From assembly GCA_002050365.1 (NCBI GenBank), contig MWYZ01000073.1, forward strand, positions 1 through 38,542: DNA of 38,542 bases, given 5' to 3'. The notes beneath the pieces are model-generated. The model saw only the letters and a list, made by a program, of their open reading frames with translations. It made no database searches and was not told the origin of the DNA. The position numbers and the translations under genes were made by a program. Origin of the DNA: Acidobacteria bacterium 28-1. Its GTDB lineage: Bacteria; Acidobacteriota; Blastocatellia; Pyrinomonadales; Pyrinomonadaceae. This document shows positions 1-7,381 of the stretch, one piece after another (the first letter of the stretch is position 1; each line of letters starts with the position of its first letter).

Positions 1-84
1 GAAGATTTCAGATGTGGTGATGGAAATCGCGTGTGGGTTACACAATTTGCGAGTAACCTTCCGCCAGCCACTTCAAACAATTGA
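1..84 (+). CDS. 3' end of an unidentified CDS (partial, enters from the left edge)
   Basis: Frame 1 is open from the first base to a TGA at 82-84 and encodes 27 residues ending in FASNLPPATSNN. No family is recognised. Codons 2-27 and the stop lie inside the 126-bp inverted repeat, so the same C-terminus is encoded on the - strand at the other end of the window (38462-38542). It could be the tail of a multi-copy gene. It may also be chance, because the open stretch is very short. Confidence 0.3.
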   Translation, partial: EDFRCGDGNRVWVTQFASNLPPATSNN

Positions 85-129
85 TTTAACGAACTTTGAA
101 GAAATATATTATTTCCAATAATGTCTATT
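4..129. repeat. 126-bp perfect terminal inverted repeat, left copy
   Basis: Bases 4-129 are identical to the reverse complement of 38417-38542. The match stops at base 130 (t here, g in the other copy). It covers the partial ORF tail and about 45 bp of AT-rich flank. Both copies sit at the window edges. This fits either a contig that begins and ends in the same repeat node of an assembly graph, or a genuine inverted repeat flanking the region. Confidence 0.95.
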
Positions 130-157
130 TATCATTTATCATTTAACATTTATCAAT
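128..157. repeat. Short 7-bp-period array (ATCATTT type)
   Basis: About four degenerate heptamers (ATCATTT, ATCATTT, AACATTT, ATCAATT) lie between the terminal inverted repeat and the pyrD start. There is no opposing arm here. It resembles the other 7-bp-period elements in the window. Confidence 0.6.
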
Positions 158-163
158 TTGAAG

Positions 164-1249
164 ATGTCTAAACTGTACGAAAATATAATTCGCCCGATAC
201 TTTTCAAAACGCCGACCGAAACGGCACACGAATTTGGAATTCAAGCTTTGAAAGTCGGGCTTAATTCCAAATTCGCTCAAGATTTCGCGTCTCGACGATT
301 TGCCGTCGAGTCATTCGGCGAGCTTGAAAGATTTAAGTTAAAATTCAAAAATCCACTTGGAATGGCGGCTGGTTTTGACAAAAACGGAACGGTCGTTAAT
401 CAACTCGCCGCGCTCGGTTTTGGTTTTGTCGAAGTCGGAACGGTAACTTTTAATCCGCAAAAGGGAAATGAGAAACCCAGACTTTTTCGTCTTCCGCAAG
501 ACGCGGCTTTGATAAATCGGCTCGGATTTAACAATGAAGGAACCAAAAAAGTCGTCGAACGTCTGAAGAAAATAAATCCAAGATGCGTTCTCGGCGTGAA
601 CATCGGCAAAAATAAAGATGTGCCGAACGAAGAAGCGATTGAAAATTATCTGAAAAGTTTTGATTTAGCACACGAAGTCGCCGATTATATTGCCGTCAAT
701 GTTTCTTCTCCGAACACGCCGAATCTAAGAGAATTGCAAAAAGCCGAAAATTTGGAAGAATTATTGAAGGCTTTGCAAAAACGTAATCGTGAATTATCAG
801 TTAAACCGTTGCTTGTCAAAATTGCGCCCGATTTGTCGGACGGCGAAATCGAAGCGATTGTTGACGTCTCTCTAAATCTGAATTTGGCGGGAATAATTGC
901 CACTAACACGACAATCAAGCGCGACGATTTGAAAACGACAAACTCAAACGAATTTGGTGCAGGCGGTTTAAGCGGAAAACCTGTGCGGGAAAAATCGAAC
1001 GAAATCATCTCTAAAATTTATCGGTATTCAAAAGGAAAAATTCCAATCGTCGGTGTCGGCGGAATTTTTACGGCGGAAGATGCGTTCGAGAAAATCGCGG
1101 CGGGCGCGTGTCTTGTTCAATCTTACACGGGTTTTGTTTATCAAGGAATGACCTTTGCACGCGATGTGAATGTCGGTTTGATGAAGATTTTACGGGAAAA
1201 AGGTTTTGACAATTTGGATGATGCCATTGGGACAAAAGAGAAAGTTTAA
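164..1249 (+). CDS. pyrD: Dihydroorotate dehydrogenase (quinone), class 2
   Basis: Oxidises dihydroorotate to orotate in de novo pyrimidine synthesis, passing electrons through FMN to membrane quinone. The 361-residue length and the sequence fit class 2: NPLGMAAGFDKNG at 63-75, VEVGTVT at 89-95 followed by the typical PRLFRLP and GFNNEG segments, and NVSSPNTP at 179-186. In this family the second Ser of that last motif (182) is the catalytic base. GVGGIFTAEDAF near the C-terminus belongs to the FMN phosphate site. The N-terminal helices (about residues 1-40) that distinguish class 2 enzymes are present. An in-frame TTG at 158 is possible, but the ATG at 164 fits the family better. No clear Shine-Dalgarno is seen. 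It stands alone upstream of the fatty-acid operon promoter. Confidence 0.96.
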   Translation: MSKLYENIIRPILFKTPTETAHEFGIQALKVGLNSKFAQDFASRRFAVESFGELERFKLKFKNPLGMAAGFDKNGTVVNQLAALGFGFVEVGTVTFNPQKGNEKPRLFRLPQDAALINRLGFNNEGTKKVVERLKKINPRCVLGVNIGKNKDVPNEEAIENYLKSFDLAHEVADYIAVNVSSPNTPNLRELQKAENLEELLKALQKRNRELSVKPLLVKIAPDLSDGEIEAIVDVSLNLNLAGIIATNTTIKRDDLKTTNSNEFGAGGLSGKPVREKSNEIISKIYRYSKGKIPIVGVGGIFTAEDAFEKIAAGACLVQSYTGFVYQGMTFARDVNVGLMKILREKGFDNLDDAIGTKEKV

Positions 1250-1282
1250 TTTGATTTGTAAGAACATTAAGCTATCTGAAAT

Positions 1283-1310
1283 TTGACACGACAAACTCAG
1301 AAGCTATAAT
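1283..1310 (+). promoter_or_regulatory. Strong sigma70-type promoter for the yceD-rpmF-fab operon
   Basis: TTGACA at 1283-1288, a 16-bp spacer and TATAAT at 1305-1310: both boxes match consensus exactly. Predicted start is near 1317, giving a leader of about 45 nt before the ATG at 1362. Confidence 0.8.
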
Positions 1311-1361
1311 TATTTCTTTGCGTTTTGCGCTGTTTGAATTGAAAGTTTATTCTGTAAAGCG

Positions 1362-1883
1362 ATGGTTATTGATTTAATCACATTGGAAAAATCGCCGTTT
1401 CCTTTTGCCGGTTCATTCGCGCCGTCTGAAATTGACTTGGACATCGAGACGACAAGGCTGAAAAATGCCGTCAAAGTTGAAGGCGAATTGACGAAAAGAA
1501 TCGTTCAGACGGACGTTAAAGGCGAAATTTTCGCCGAAGTCGAAACCGAATGCAGTCGTTGTTTGCTGGCGGCTGAATTGAAATTGGAAATTCCGTTTGA
1601 AGCGGCATTTATAACTGCTGAAAATTACACCGAAGCGAAGGAAACGGAGTTAAAAGAAGACGATTTAGATGTTTCGATTTTCAACGGTGATAAGATTAAC
1701 GTAACAGAACTTGTCCGCGAACAGATTTTATTGAATTTGCCGGAACAGGCTTTTTGCCGAGAAAATTGCAGAGGTTTATGCGAAAAATGCGGCGCAAATC
1801 GAAATTTAATAGATTGTAATTGTGAAGAAAAAGAAGTTGACCCGCGCTGGCAAGGCTTGCGCGAATTAAAAATTACAAAATAA
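1362..1883 (+). CDS. yceD: YceD / DUF177 family protein
   Basis: A 173-residue protein of the YceD (DUF177) family, which is typically encoded just before rpmF and has been linked to 23S rRNA accumulation. A CSRC pair at 64-67 and a C-terminal Cys-rich segment (CRENCRGLC, then CGAN, then CNC) form the metal-binding-like motif expected in this family. The terminal PRWQGLREL is also typical. rpmF follows 83 bp downstream, the classic arrangement. The start is the first in-frame ATG after a consensus promoter, and no strong ribosome binding site is visible. The biochemical role in this organism is inferred from family and context only. Confidence 0.9.
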   Translation: MVIDLITLEKSPFPFAGSFAPSEIDLDIETTRLKNAVKVEGELTKRIVQTDVKGEIFAEVETECSRCLLAAELKLEIPFEAAFITAENYTEAKETELKEDDLDVSIFNGDKINVTELVREQILLNLPEQAFCRENCRGLCEKCGANRNLIDCNCEEKEVDPRWQGLRELKITK

Positions 1884-1966
1884 AAACGCGAAAATTTTAA
1901 TAGCCTAAAATTTTTAATAGTCTGAAAAGTTTTAATTTTACATTTTTTGTTAATTAAGGAGTATTT

Positions 1967-2152
1967 ATGCCAAATCCTAAAAGTAGACATTCAAAATCGC
2001 GCACGCGCCAACGCCGAGCGCACGACGCGCTGAAAACGCCGCAGTTTTACATTGACAAAGACACCGGCGAAGCGATGAAGCCGCATCGCATAAATCCGAT
2101 AACCGGAATGTATAAAGGTCGTCAAATCATTGAAGTAAAAGAATCTGAATAA
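1967..2152 (+). CDS. rpmF: 50S ribosomal protein L32, cysteine-free form
   Basis: A 61-residue L32. The N-terminus MPNPKSRHSKSRTRQRR is the rRNA-binding part, and PHRI followed by GMYKGRQII is the conserved C-terminal part. In most L32 proteins the middle and end carry four Cys that bind zinc (CxxC ... CxxC). Here those positions are non-Cys, within YIDKDTGEAMKPHRINPITG, so this is a zinc-independent (C-minus) type. A clear AAGGAG lies 5 bp before the ATG. The gene sits between yceD and fabH, as in many bacteria, although plsX, usually found between rpmF and fabH, is absent. Confidence 0.97.
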   Translation: MPNPKSRHSKSRTRQRRAHDALKTPQFYIDKDTGEAMKPHRINPITGMYKGRQIIEVKESE

Positions 2153-2190
2153 TTTTAAAATTTCAAAATTTTGAATTCTAATTCAAATCA

Positions 2191-3177
2191 ATGACAAATC
2201 AAAACGCGGGCATAATCGGTATGGGACACGCTTTTCCGAGCGGAATTTTAACCAACGCCGATTTGGAAAAAATCGTTGACACAACTGACGATTGGATAAC
2301 CACGCGCACCGGCATTAGGCAAAGACACAAAGCCGCCGAGAATGAATATACTTCGCAGTTTGCCGTTAAAGCGGCGAATCAGGCTTTGGAACGCGCCGGT
2401 TTAAAAGCTGAAGCGATTGAAATAATCGTTTGCGCGACGACGACTCCAGACCAAATAATGCCTTCGACCGGCGCACTTATCCAAGCTCAAATCGGCGCGA
2501 CAAACGCTGCCGGAATGGACATTTTTGCAGCCTGTTCCGGTTTTTTATATGGTTTGACAATGGTTGAATCAATGATTCGCACCGGTCAAATTAAATACGC
2601 GCTCGTTATCGGGGCAGAGGTTTTGACAAAATACGTTGATTACACAGACCGCTCGACGTGCGTTATTTTCAGCGACGGCGCGGGTGCGGCGGTGCTTGCA
2701 CCGGTTGCCGAAGACAAGGGAATTCTCGCCACCAAAATTCGCTCCGACGGACGTTACGAAGAACAGCTTTACGCGCCCGGCGGCGGCACAAAACTAGGAA
2801 CTTCGCACGCCACAATTAATGACGGAATGCACTTTTTCAAGATGAAAGGCAACGAGCTTTTCAAAGTCGCCGTGCGTTCGATGGCGGAAGTTTCTCGTGA
2901 AGTGCTTGAAAAAGCCGGTTATACAGTTGACGATTTAAAGTTTGTTATTCCGCATCAGGCAAATCAAAGAATCACCGATGCCGTCGCGCAAAAACTCGGC
3001 GTGTCGGACGAAAAAGTTTATTCGAACATCGCCGAACACGGCAACACTTCGTCGGCTTCGATTCCGATTGCGATTGACGAATGTTTGCAATCGGGGAAAA
3101 TTAAGGAAGGCGATTTGGTTTTGCTGACGGCTTTCGGCGGCGGCGCAACTTGGGGCAGCACGTTGATAAGATTTTGA
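2191..3177 (+). CDS. fabH: Beta-ketoacyl-ACP synthase III
   Basis: Starts fatty-acid synthesis by condensing an acyl-CoA (acetyl- or branched-chain) with malonyl-ACP in the cytosol. At 328 residues it is full length. The catalytic triad is visible: Cys115 in FAACSGF, His255 in PHQANQR and Asn285 in HGNTSSAS. The C-terminal glycine-rich segment GGGATWGS is also conserved. It lies 38 bp after rpmF in an unbroken co-directional series with fabD, acpP and fabF. The ribosome binding site is weak. Priming preference cannot be read from the sequence. Confidence 0.97.
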   Translation: MTNQNAGIIGMGHAFPSGILTNADLEKIVDTTDDWITTRTGIRQRHKAAENEYTSQFAVKAANQALERAGLKAEAIEIIVCATTTPDQIMPSTGALIQAQIGATNAAGMDIFAACSGFLYGLTMVESMIRTGQIKYALVIGAEVLTKYVDYTDRSTCVIFSDGAGAAVLAPVAEDKGILATKIRSDGRYEEQLYAPGGGTKLGTSHATINDGMHFFKMKGNELFKVAVRSMAEVSREVLEKAGYTVDDLKFVIPHQANQRITDAVAQKLGVSDEKVYSNIAEHGNTSSASIPIAIDECLQSGKIKEGDLVLLTAFGGGATWGSTLIRF

Positions 3178-3187
3178 TAATTTTTAA

Positions 3188-3277
3188 CTCAAAGATGCAA
3201 AGGCACAAGGGCGCGAAGATATTTTAATTTGCGTTAAATTGAACTTTGCGTCTTGGCGACTTTGTGCCTTTGCGTTT
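3188..3277. repeat. Imperfect long inverted repeat (GCAAAGGCACAA type) between fabH and fabD
   Basis: The left arm, around GCAAAGGCACAAGGGCGCG (from about 3196), pairs imperfectly with the right arm ending GACTTTGTGCCTTTGC (to about 3274). It fills almost the whole fabH-fabD gap and would form a long hairpin in the operon transcript. It looks like a dispersed intergenic palindrome rather than a terminator, because no T-run follows and the operon continues. Confidence 0.75.
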
Positions 3278-3288
3278 AAATTAAATTG

Positions 3289-4221
3289 ATGAGTAAGACG
3301 GCTTTCATTTTTCCGGGGCAAGGCTCGCAAGCGGTCGGAATGGGAAAGGATTTGTTTGATAATTTTTCCATTTCGCGCGAAGTTTTTGAAGAAGCCGACG
3401 ATGCGCTCGGATTTTCGCTTTCGGAAATGTGTTTTTCGGGAACGGCGGAAGATTTGGCTTTAACGTCAAATACGCAGCCGGCGATTTTGACCGTTTCGGT
3501 TGCAGCGTTTCGCGCAATGGTCAGCGAAGGTTTTCCGATCCCCGATTTTGTTGCCGGACATAGTTTGGGTGAGTATTCTGCTTTAGTTGCGGCGGGCGCG
3601 GTAAATTTTACAGACGCGGTGAAAACGGTTCGCAAGCGTGGAACTTATATGCAGAACGCGGTGCCGTTCGGCGTTGGCGCGATGGCGGCGATTTTAGGTT
3701 TGCCGCTTGAAACTGTCGAGATTACTTGTGAAGAAGCAAAACAAGGGCAAGTTTGCAACGCGGCAAATATCAATTCGCCTTCCCAGGTAGTGATTGCCGG
3801 AAATACGGAAGCGATTGATAGAGCGATTGAAATTTTAAAGGAACGCGGCGCGAAAAGGGCGATAAAGTTAAATGTTTCCGCGCCTTTTCATTGCGCTTTG
3901 ATGCTGCCCGCGCAAGAGAAATTAGCGGCGGATTTGCAGGAAATTGATTTTAAGGATTTAACCGTTCCGATAATAGAAAATTTTTCCGCCGAAAGTAACG
4001 TGAAAGGTGAAAGAGTTCGAACGGCTTTGACCGAGCAAGTTTCTAAACCAGTGCGTTGGGCGCAATCGGTTGAAAATTTAATTGTCGAAGAGGTTAAAAC
4101 ATTTGTCGAAGTCGGCGCTGGACGAGTTTTATCGGGATTAGTCAAACAAATTAACCGCGACGTTCGTATTTTGAACGTCGAAAATTCGACGAGTTTGAAA
4201 GAAGCATTAAATAATTTATAA
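3289..4221 (+). CDS. fabD: Malonyl-CoA:ACP malonyltransferase
   Basis: Transfers malonyl groups from CoA to ACP to supply the elongation steps of type II fatty-acid synthesis. From the ATG at 3289 it has 310 residues. It shows FPGQGSQ at 8-14, the nucleophile motif GHSLGEY with Ser92, Arg117 in RKRGTYMQ and the partner His201 in APFHCALM. An in-frame TTG lies just upstream (3286), but the ATG is preferred. It follows fabH across a 111-bp gap occupied by an inverted repeat. The reductase gene fabG, usually placed between fabD and acpP, is missing here. Confidence 0.96.
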   Translation: MSKTAFIFPGQGSQAVGMGKDLFDNFSISREVFEEADDALGFSLSEMCFSGTAEDLALTSNTQPAILTVSVAAFRAMVSEGFPIPDFVAGHSLGEYSALVAAGAVNFTDAVKTVRKRGTYMQNAVPFGVGAMAAILGLPLETVEITCEEAKQGQVCNAANINSPSQVVIAGNTEAIDRAIEILKERGAKRAIKLNVSAPFHCALMLPAQEKLAADLQEIDFKDLTVPIIENFSAESNVKGERVRTALTEQVSKPVRWAQSVENLIVEEVKTFVEVGAGRVLSGLVKQINRDVRILNVENSTSLKEALNNL

Positions 4222-4251
4222 AAGAAAGCAGCAGAAAAACAGGAGAAAAAT

Positions 4252-4491
4252 ATGTCAGAAGTTCAAGATAAAATTAAACAAATTATTGTTGATGAGTTAG
4301 GCGTGGACGAAGCGGAAGTTACGGAAAACGCTCGCTTCATCGAAGATTTAGGTGCGGATTCGCTGGATTTAGTCGAACTCGTAATGCGATTTGAAGAGGA
4401 ATTCGACATTGAAATTCCCGACGAAGACGCGGAAAAAATTCAAAGTGTTCGTGATGCCTACGCTTACGTCGAGCAGCACAAAAACGCTTAG
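4252..4491 (+). CDS. acpP: Acyl carrier protein
   Basis: A small acidic carrier of fatty-acyl intermediates. At 79 residues it has the canonical [10 protein letters not shown] motif, where Ser37 receives the 4'-phosphopantetheine arm, followed by the acidic helix II. The start is well supported by AGGAG a few bases before the ATG. It sits 30 bp after fabD and 74 bp before fabF; that last gap is a perfect heptamer hairpin. Confidence 0.98.
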   Translation: MSEVQDKIKQIIVDELGVDEAEVTENARFIEDLGADSLDLVELVMRFEEEFDIEIPDEDAEKIQSVRDAYAYVEQHKNA

Positions 4492-4494
4492 TCA

Positions 4495-4560
4495 AATGGA
4501 TAATGGATAATGGATAATTAAAAAATCTCATTATCCATTATCCATTATCCATTATCCATT
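4495..4560. repeat. Heptamer inverted repeat (AATGGAT / ATTATCC) between acpP and fabF
   Basis: The left arm 4495-4518 holds three-plus copies of the heptamer GGATAAT. The right arm 4530-4560 holds four-plus copies of ATTATCC. The arms are perfectly complementary over 24 bp with an 11-base A-rich loop. It starts four bases after the acpP stop and ends six bases before the fabF ATG, so any acpP-fabF transcript would fold this stem just upstream of fabF. Confidence 0.95.
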
Positions 4561-4565
4561 AAATT

Positions 4566-5807
4566 ATGAAACGTCGTGTAGTTGTTACTGGATTCGGATT
4601 AATTACGCCGTGCGGAAACGATGTCGCTTCGACTTGGGCGGCTATGCTTGGCGGCGTAAGCGGTGTCGATTATATTAAGAAATTCGACACGGAAAAATAT
4701 ACGGTTAAAATTGCGGCGGAAGTCAAAGATTTTGACCCATTGAATTTTCTTGAAAAAAAAGAAGCCAGACGAATGGGCGCGTTCACGCACTTTGCGATTG
4801 CCGCATCCGACGAAGCTATTAAACACAGCGGGCTTAAAATTGACGATTCAAACGCCGAGATGGTTGGAACTTATATTTCAAGCGGCATCGGTGATTTTTG
4901 GGCGATTGAGCGCGAACACGACAAAATGCTCGAACACGGTCCGGGTCGTGTTTCGCCGTTTTTTATTCCACAGTCAATCGTCAATCTCGCGGCTGGTAAT
5001 GTTTCGATTCGCCACGGCGCAAAAGGTCCGAACACGGCGACGGCGACCGCTTGCGCGGCGGGCGCACATGCCATCGGCGACAGTTTTAGGATAATCGAAC
5101 GCGGCGATGCCGACGCGATGATTTGCGGCGGCGCGGAATCGGCAATTACGCCGATGTCGGTTGCCGGATTTGCTTCGATGCACGCGCTTTCAACCAGAAA
5201 TGACGAACCGCAAAAAGCCTCGCGTCCATTCGATTTGGAGCGAAACGGATTTGTTTGCGGTGAAGGCGCGGGATTAATGATTTTAGAAGGACTTGATTTT
5301 GCCAAAGCCCGCGGCGCGAAAATCTACGCGGAAATTGTCGGTTACGCAATGAGCGGCGACGCTTTTCACATTACCGCGCCTGACGAAACCGGTTCCGGAC
5401 CGCGGCGCGTTATGCTAAAGGCAATTAAAGATGCAGGGATTTCGCCGGAACAAATTGGCTACATTAATGCGCACGGAACTTCCACGCCTTACAATGATAA
5501 GTTTGAAACGATGGCGATAAAACAAGCCTTTGGCGAACACGCTTACAAACTTGCCGTTAGCTCGACGAAATCAATGACCGGACACGCGCTCGGAGCGGCG
5601 GGCGGAATCGAAGCGGTTTTCTCGGTTCTGGCTTTGCACGAAAAGGTTTTGCCGCCAACCACTAATTATGAATTTCCCGACCCGGATTGCGATTTAGATT
5701 ATGTTCCGAATGAAGCACGACACGCGGAAGTTGAATTCGCGCTATCGAATAGTTTTGGTTTCGGCGGAACGAATGCGTGTTTGATTTTCAAGCGATTTGA
5801 AGAATAA
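4566..5807 (+). CDS. fabF: Beta-ketoacyl-ACP synthase II
   Basis: Condenses acyl-ACP with malonyl-ACP in the elongation cycle. At 413 residues it is full length, with the Cys-His-His triad of KAS I/II enzymes: Cys163 in TACAAGAHA, His303 in NAHGTSTPYND and His340 in MTGHALGAAGG. SFGFGGTNAC near the C-terminus is also diagnostic. No Shine-Dalgarno precedes the ATG; instead the right arm of the heptamer hairpin abuts it, which could affect translation. The stop is two bases before the hicB ATG. Confidence 0.97.
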   Translation: MKRRVVVTGFGLITPCGNDVASTWAAMLGGVSGVDYIKKFDTEKYTVKIAAEVKDFDPLNFLEKKEARRMGAFTHFAIAASDEAIKHSGLKIDDSNAEMVGTYISSGIGDFWAIEREHDKMLEHGPGRVSPFFIPQSIVNLAAGNVSIRHGAKGPNTATATACAAGAHAIGDSFRIIERGDADAMICGGAESAITPMSVAGFASMHALSTRNDEPQKASRPFDLERNGFVCGEGAGLMILEGLDFAKARGAKIYAEIVGYAMSGDAFHITAPDETGSGPRRVMLKAIKDAGISPEQIGYINAHGTSTPYNDKFETMAIKQAFGEHAYKLAVSSTKSMTGHALGAAGGIEAVFSVLALHEKVLPPTTNYEFPDPDCDLDYVPNEARHAEVEFALSNSFGFGGTNACLIFKRFEE

Positions 5808-5809
5808 AA

Positions 5810-6001
5810 ATGAAAACGGTTCAATATACATTTTGGCAGGACGGCGAATTTTTTATCGGCTATTTGAGTGAGTATCCCGATTATGAAACGCAAGGCTTTT
5901 CCAAAGAGGAATTATTGGAAAATCTCAAAGACCTTTTAAAAGATATTGAGTCGGGTGAAGTTCCTTTTATCAAAAAGGTTGAGGAAATGGTAGTTGCCTG
6001 A
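5810..6001 (+). CDS. hicB: HicB-family antitoxin
   Basis: A 63-residue compact HicB-like protein: the partial RNase-H-like fold region YTFWQDGEFFIGYLSEYPDY is followed by a helix with LLENLKDLLKDI. HicB proteins bind and inhibit the HicA mRNA interferase. No C-terminal DNA-binding domain is present. The start codon is two bases after the fabF stop, and its TGA overlaps the hicA ATG (TGATG). The order antitoxin-then-toxin and the overlap support a functional pair. Expression probably depends on the fab operon, as there is no room for a promoter outside fabF coding sequence. Confidence 0.85.
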   Translation: MKTVQYTFWQDGEFFIGYLSEYPDYETQGFSKEELLENLKDLLKDIESGEVPFIKKVEEMVVA

Positions 6002-6180
6002 TGAAAAGGCGCGATATGATAAAACGGCTCGAAGAATTGGGTTTTGTTTTAGTCAGACACGTCGGCAAACACGATTTTTATACGAATTATAAAACGAAAC
6101 AATCGCAACCTGTTCCTCGTCATAAAGAAATTAACGAAAATTTAGCGAAAGCATTTATAAGAAAACTCTCAGATAATTAG
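6001..6180 (+). CDS. hicA: HicA-family toxin (mRNA interferase)
   Basis: A 59-residue ORF. It reads MKRRDMIKRLEELGFVLVRH, then GKHDFY with the expected catalytic His24, then PVPRHKEINENLAKAFIRKL; this is the full double-stranded-RNA-binding-like HicA fold. HicA toxins cleave mRNA independently of translation. The ATG overlaps the hicB stop by one base, implying translational coupling. The TAG at 6178-6180 is three bases before the etfB ATG. No key residue appears lost, so the toxin is probably active. Confidence 0.88.
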   Translation: MKRRDMIKRLEELGFVLVRHVGKHDFYTNYKTKQSQPVPRHKEINENLAKAFIRKLSDN

Positions 6181-6183
6181 AAT

Positions 6184-6960
6184 ATGAAAATCATCGTTTT
6201 AATGAAACAAGTTGCCAATAAAGACGCAGTTTTGAGGATTGGCAGAGATGAAAAATGGATTGAAGAATCGGACATCGCGCATCAAACTAACGAATCCGAC
6301 GGTTACGCTTTAGAAGAAGCCTTACGGCTGAAGGAAGCAAAGGGCGAAGGCGAAGTCGTTGTTTGTACGCTCGGCGCACAATCGGCGAAAACGGTTTTGA
6401 AAGATGCTCTGGCGCGTGGCGCAGACCGTGCGATTCATATCGTCAACGAAAACGAAAACAGATTATCGCCTTTTCAGATTGCCAAAACTATCGCCGACGC
6501 GATTCGAGATGAAAATGCTGATTTAGTTTTCACCGGTTTGCAGTCCGACGACGCGAGTTACGGACAAACGGGCGTAATTTTGGCGGAATTGTTGAATATT
6601 CCGCACGCGACAATCGTCATTGATATTGACCGCGAAAGTCTGAACGGGAATCTGCGGTTGAAACGCGAACTCGAAAGCGGTTGGTATCAATGGTTCACTT
6701 ACAATCTGCCAGCGCTTTTGACTATTCAATCGGGTATCTCGCAGATTCGATACGCAAGTTTGAAAGGAATTATGGCGGCTAAAAAGAAGGAAATTCGTGA
6801 AGTTTCAACAAACATCGAGAATTTTGCTTCAGCTCAACATATTGAAAAAGTTTATTTGCCGCTCAAAACTAAACAAACGCAAATGCTCGGCGATGGCGAC
6901 GCGAAAAAAGGCGCGGTGGAGTTGGTTGAAAAACTCAAAACTGAAGTTAGGGTTTTGTAG
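6184..6960 (+). CDS. etfB: Electron transfer flavoprotein, beta subunit
   Basis: Forms the ETF heterodimer with EtfA and accepts electrons from acyl-CoA dehydrogenases and related enzymes, passing them on to the quinone pool. At 258 residues it starts with the typical MKIIVLMKQV and contains ALARGADRAIHI (75-86) and SYGQTGVILAELL (125-137), which belong to the nucleotide-binding fold. It starts three bases after hicA, so it looks like the end of the fab-hic transcript. A strong hairpin follows it at 6976-7024, which is unusual because etfA normally follows directly. Confidence 0.95.
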   Translation: MKIIVLMKQVANKDAVLRIGRDEKWIEESDIAHQTNESDGYALEEALRLKEAKGEGEVVVCTLGAQSAKTVLKDALARGADRAIHIVNENENRLSPFQIAKTIADAIRDENADLVFTGLQSDDASYGQTGVILAELLNIPHATIVIDIDRESLNGNLRLKRELESGWYQWFTYNLPALLTIQSGISQIRYASLKGIMAAKKKEIREVSTNIENFASAQHIEKVYLPLKTKQTQMLGDGDAKKGAVELVEKLKTEVRVL

Positions 6961-6975
6961 AAAGTCGTTTAATTT

Positions 6976-7024
6976 ATGAAAAAGTGTGTATCTAAAAATT
7001 TTCTTTAGATACACACTTTTTCAT
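6976..7024. terminator. Strong bidirectional hairpin between etfB and etfA
   Basis: Perfect 21-bp arms (6976-6996 and 7004-7024) with a 7-base loop. The stem is flanked by an A-run and a T-run, as in a Rho-independent terminator. It begins 16 bp after the etfB stop and should separate etfB from etfA transcription. Confidence 0.85.
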
Positions 7025-7381
7025 TATTCAAACAAAGATAAATAGATTTGCAAAAATAAATGTTTTATAATTCGCAAAAGTACTGATAATGAAATGGTTC
7101 TGGACAACACTGAAAAGCCATTTTTAACTTGACTTAAAATTGAATTTCAGTGTGCTTACATGACTAAGAAGGCTCGTAATCAATATCATTAGCTTGAATC
7201 AGTAAGCGATAAATTTCGCTCAACTGCGTAAATAGCCTCTCGAAACTGAAACATCAGTCGTTCGGCAGGCTGTATGTTATTATTACTCAATGAAATTGAC
7301 AACAAAAATTAAACTATGATTGCTAAGTTTTCCTCGTTTTGTCATACTCAATGTTTAATTTTCTTTCTGTAATAAATTATT
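7025..7381. other. 357-bp gap before etfA with no recognised gene
   Basis: No ORF with coding character, RNA gene or clear repeat was found. A TTGACA at 7296-7301 and a TATGAT at 7315-7320 are only 13 bp apart, too close for a standard promoter. It must hold the etfA promoter if the upstream hairpin terminates. Short AT-rich similarities to the MITE at 32192-32402 (for example a 15-base stretch near 7046) are probably chance. Confidence 0.5.

Noticed and set aside
2153..2190. Possible ninth heptamer element between rpmF and fabH
   Set aside because: The AT-rich sequence around TTTCAAAATTTTGAATTC has some 7-bp character but is too short and degenerate to separate from chance.
7046..7085. Decayed copy of the MITE in the etfB-etfA gap
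   Set aside because: A 15-base and a 12-base AT-rich match exist, but in inconsistent orientation and without the terminal repeats, so they are best explained by chance.
7296..7320. TTGACA and TATGAT as a promoter for etfA
   Set aside because: The spacer is only 13 bp, too short for a sigma70-type promoter.
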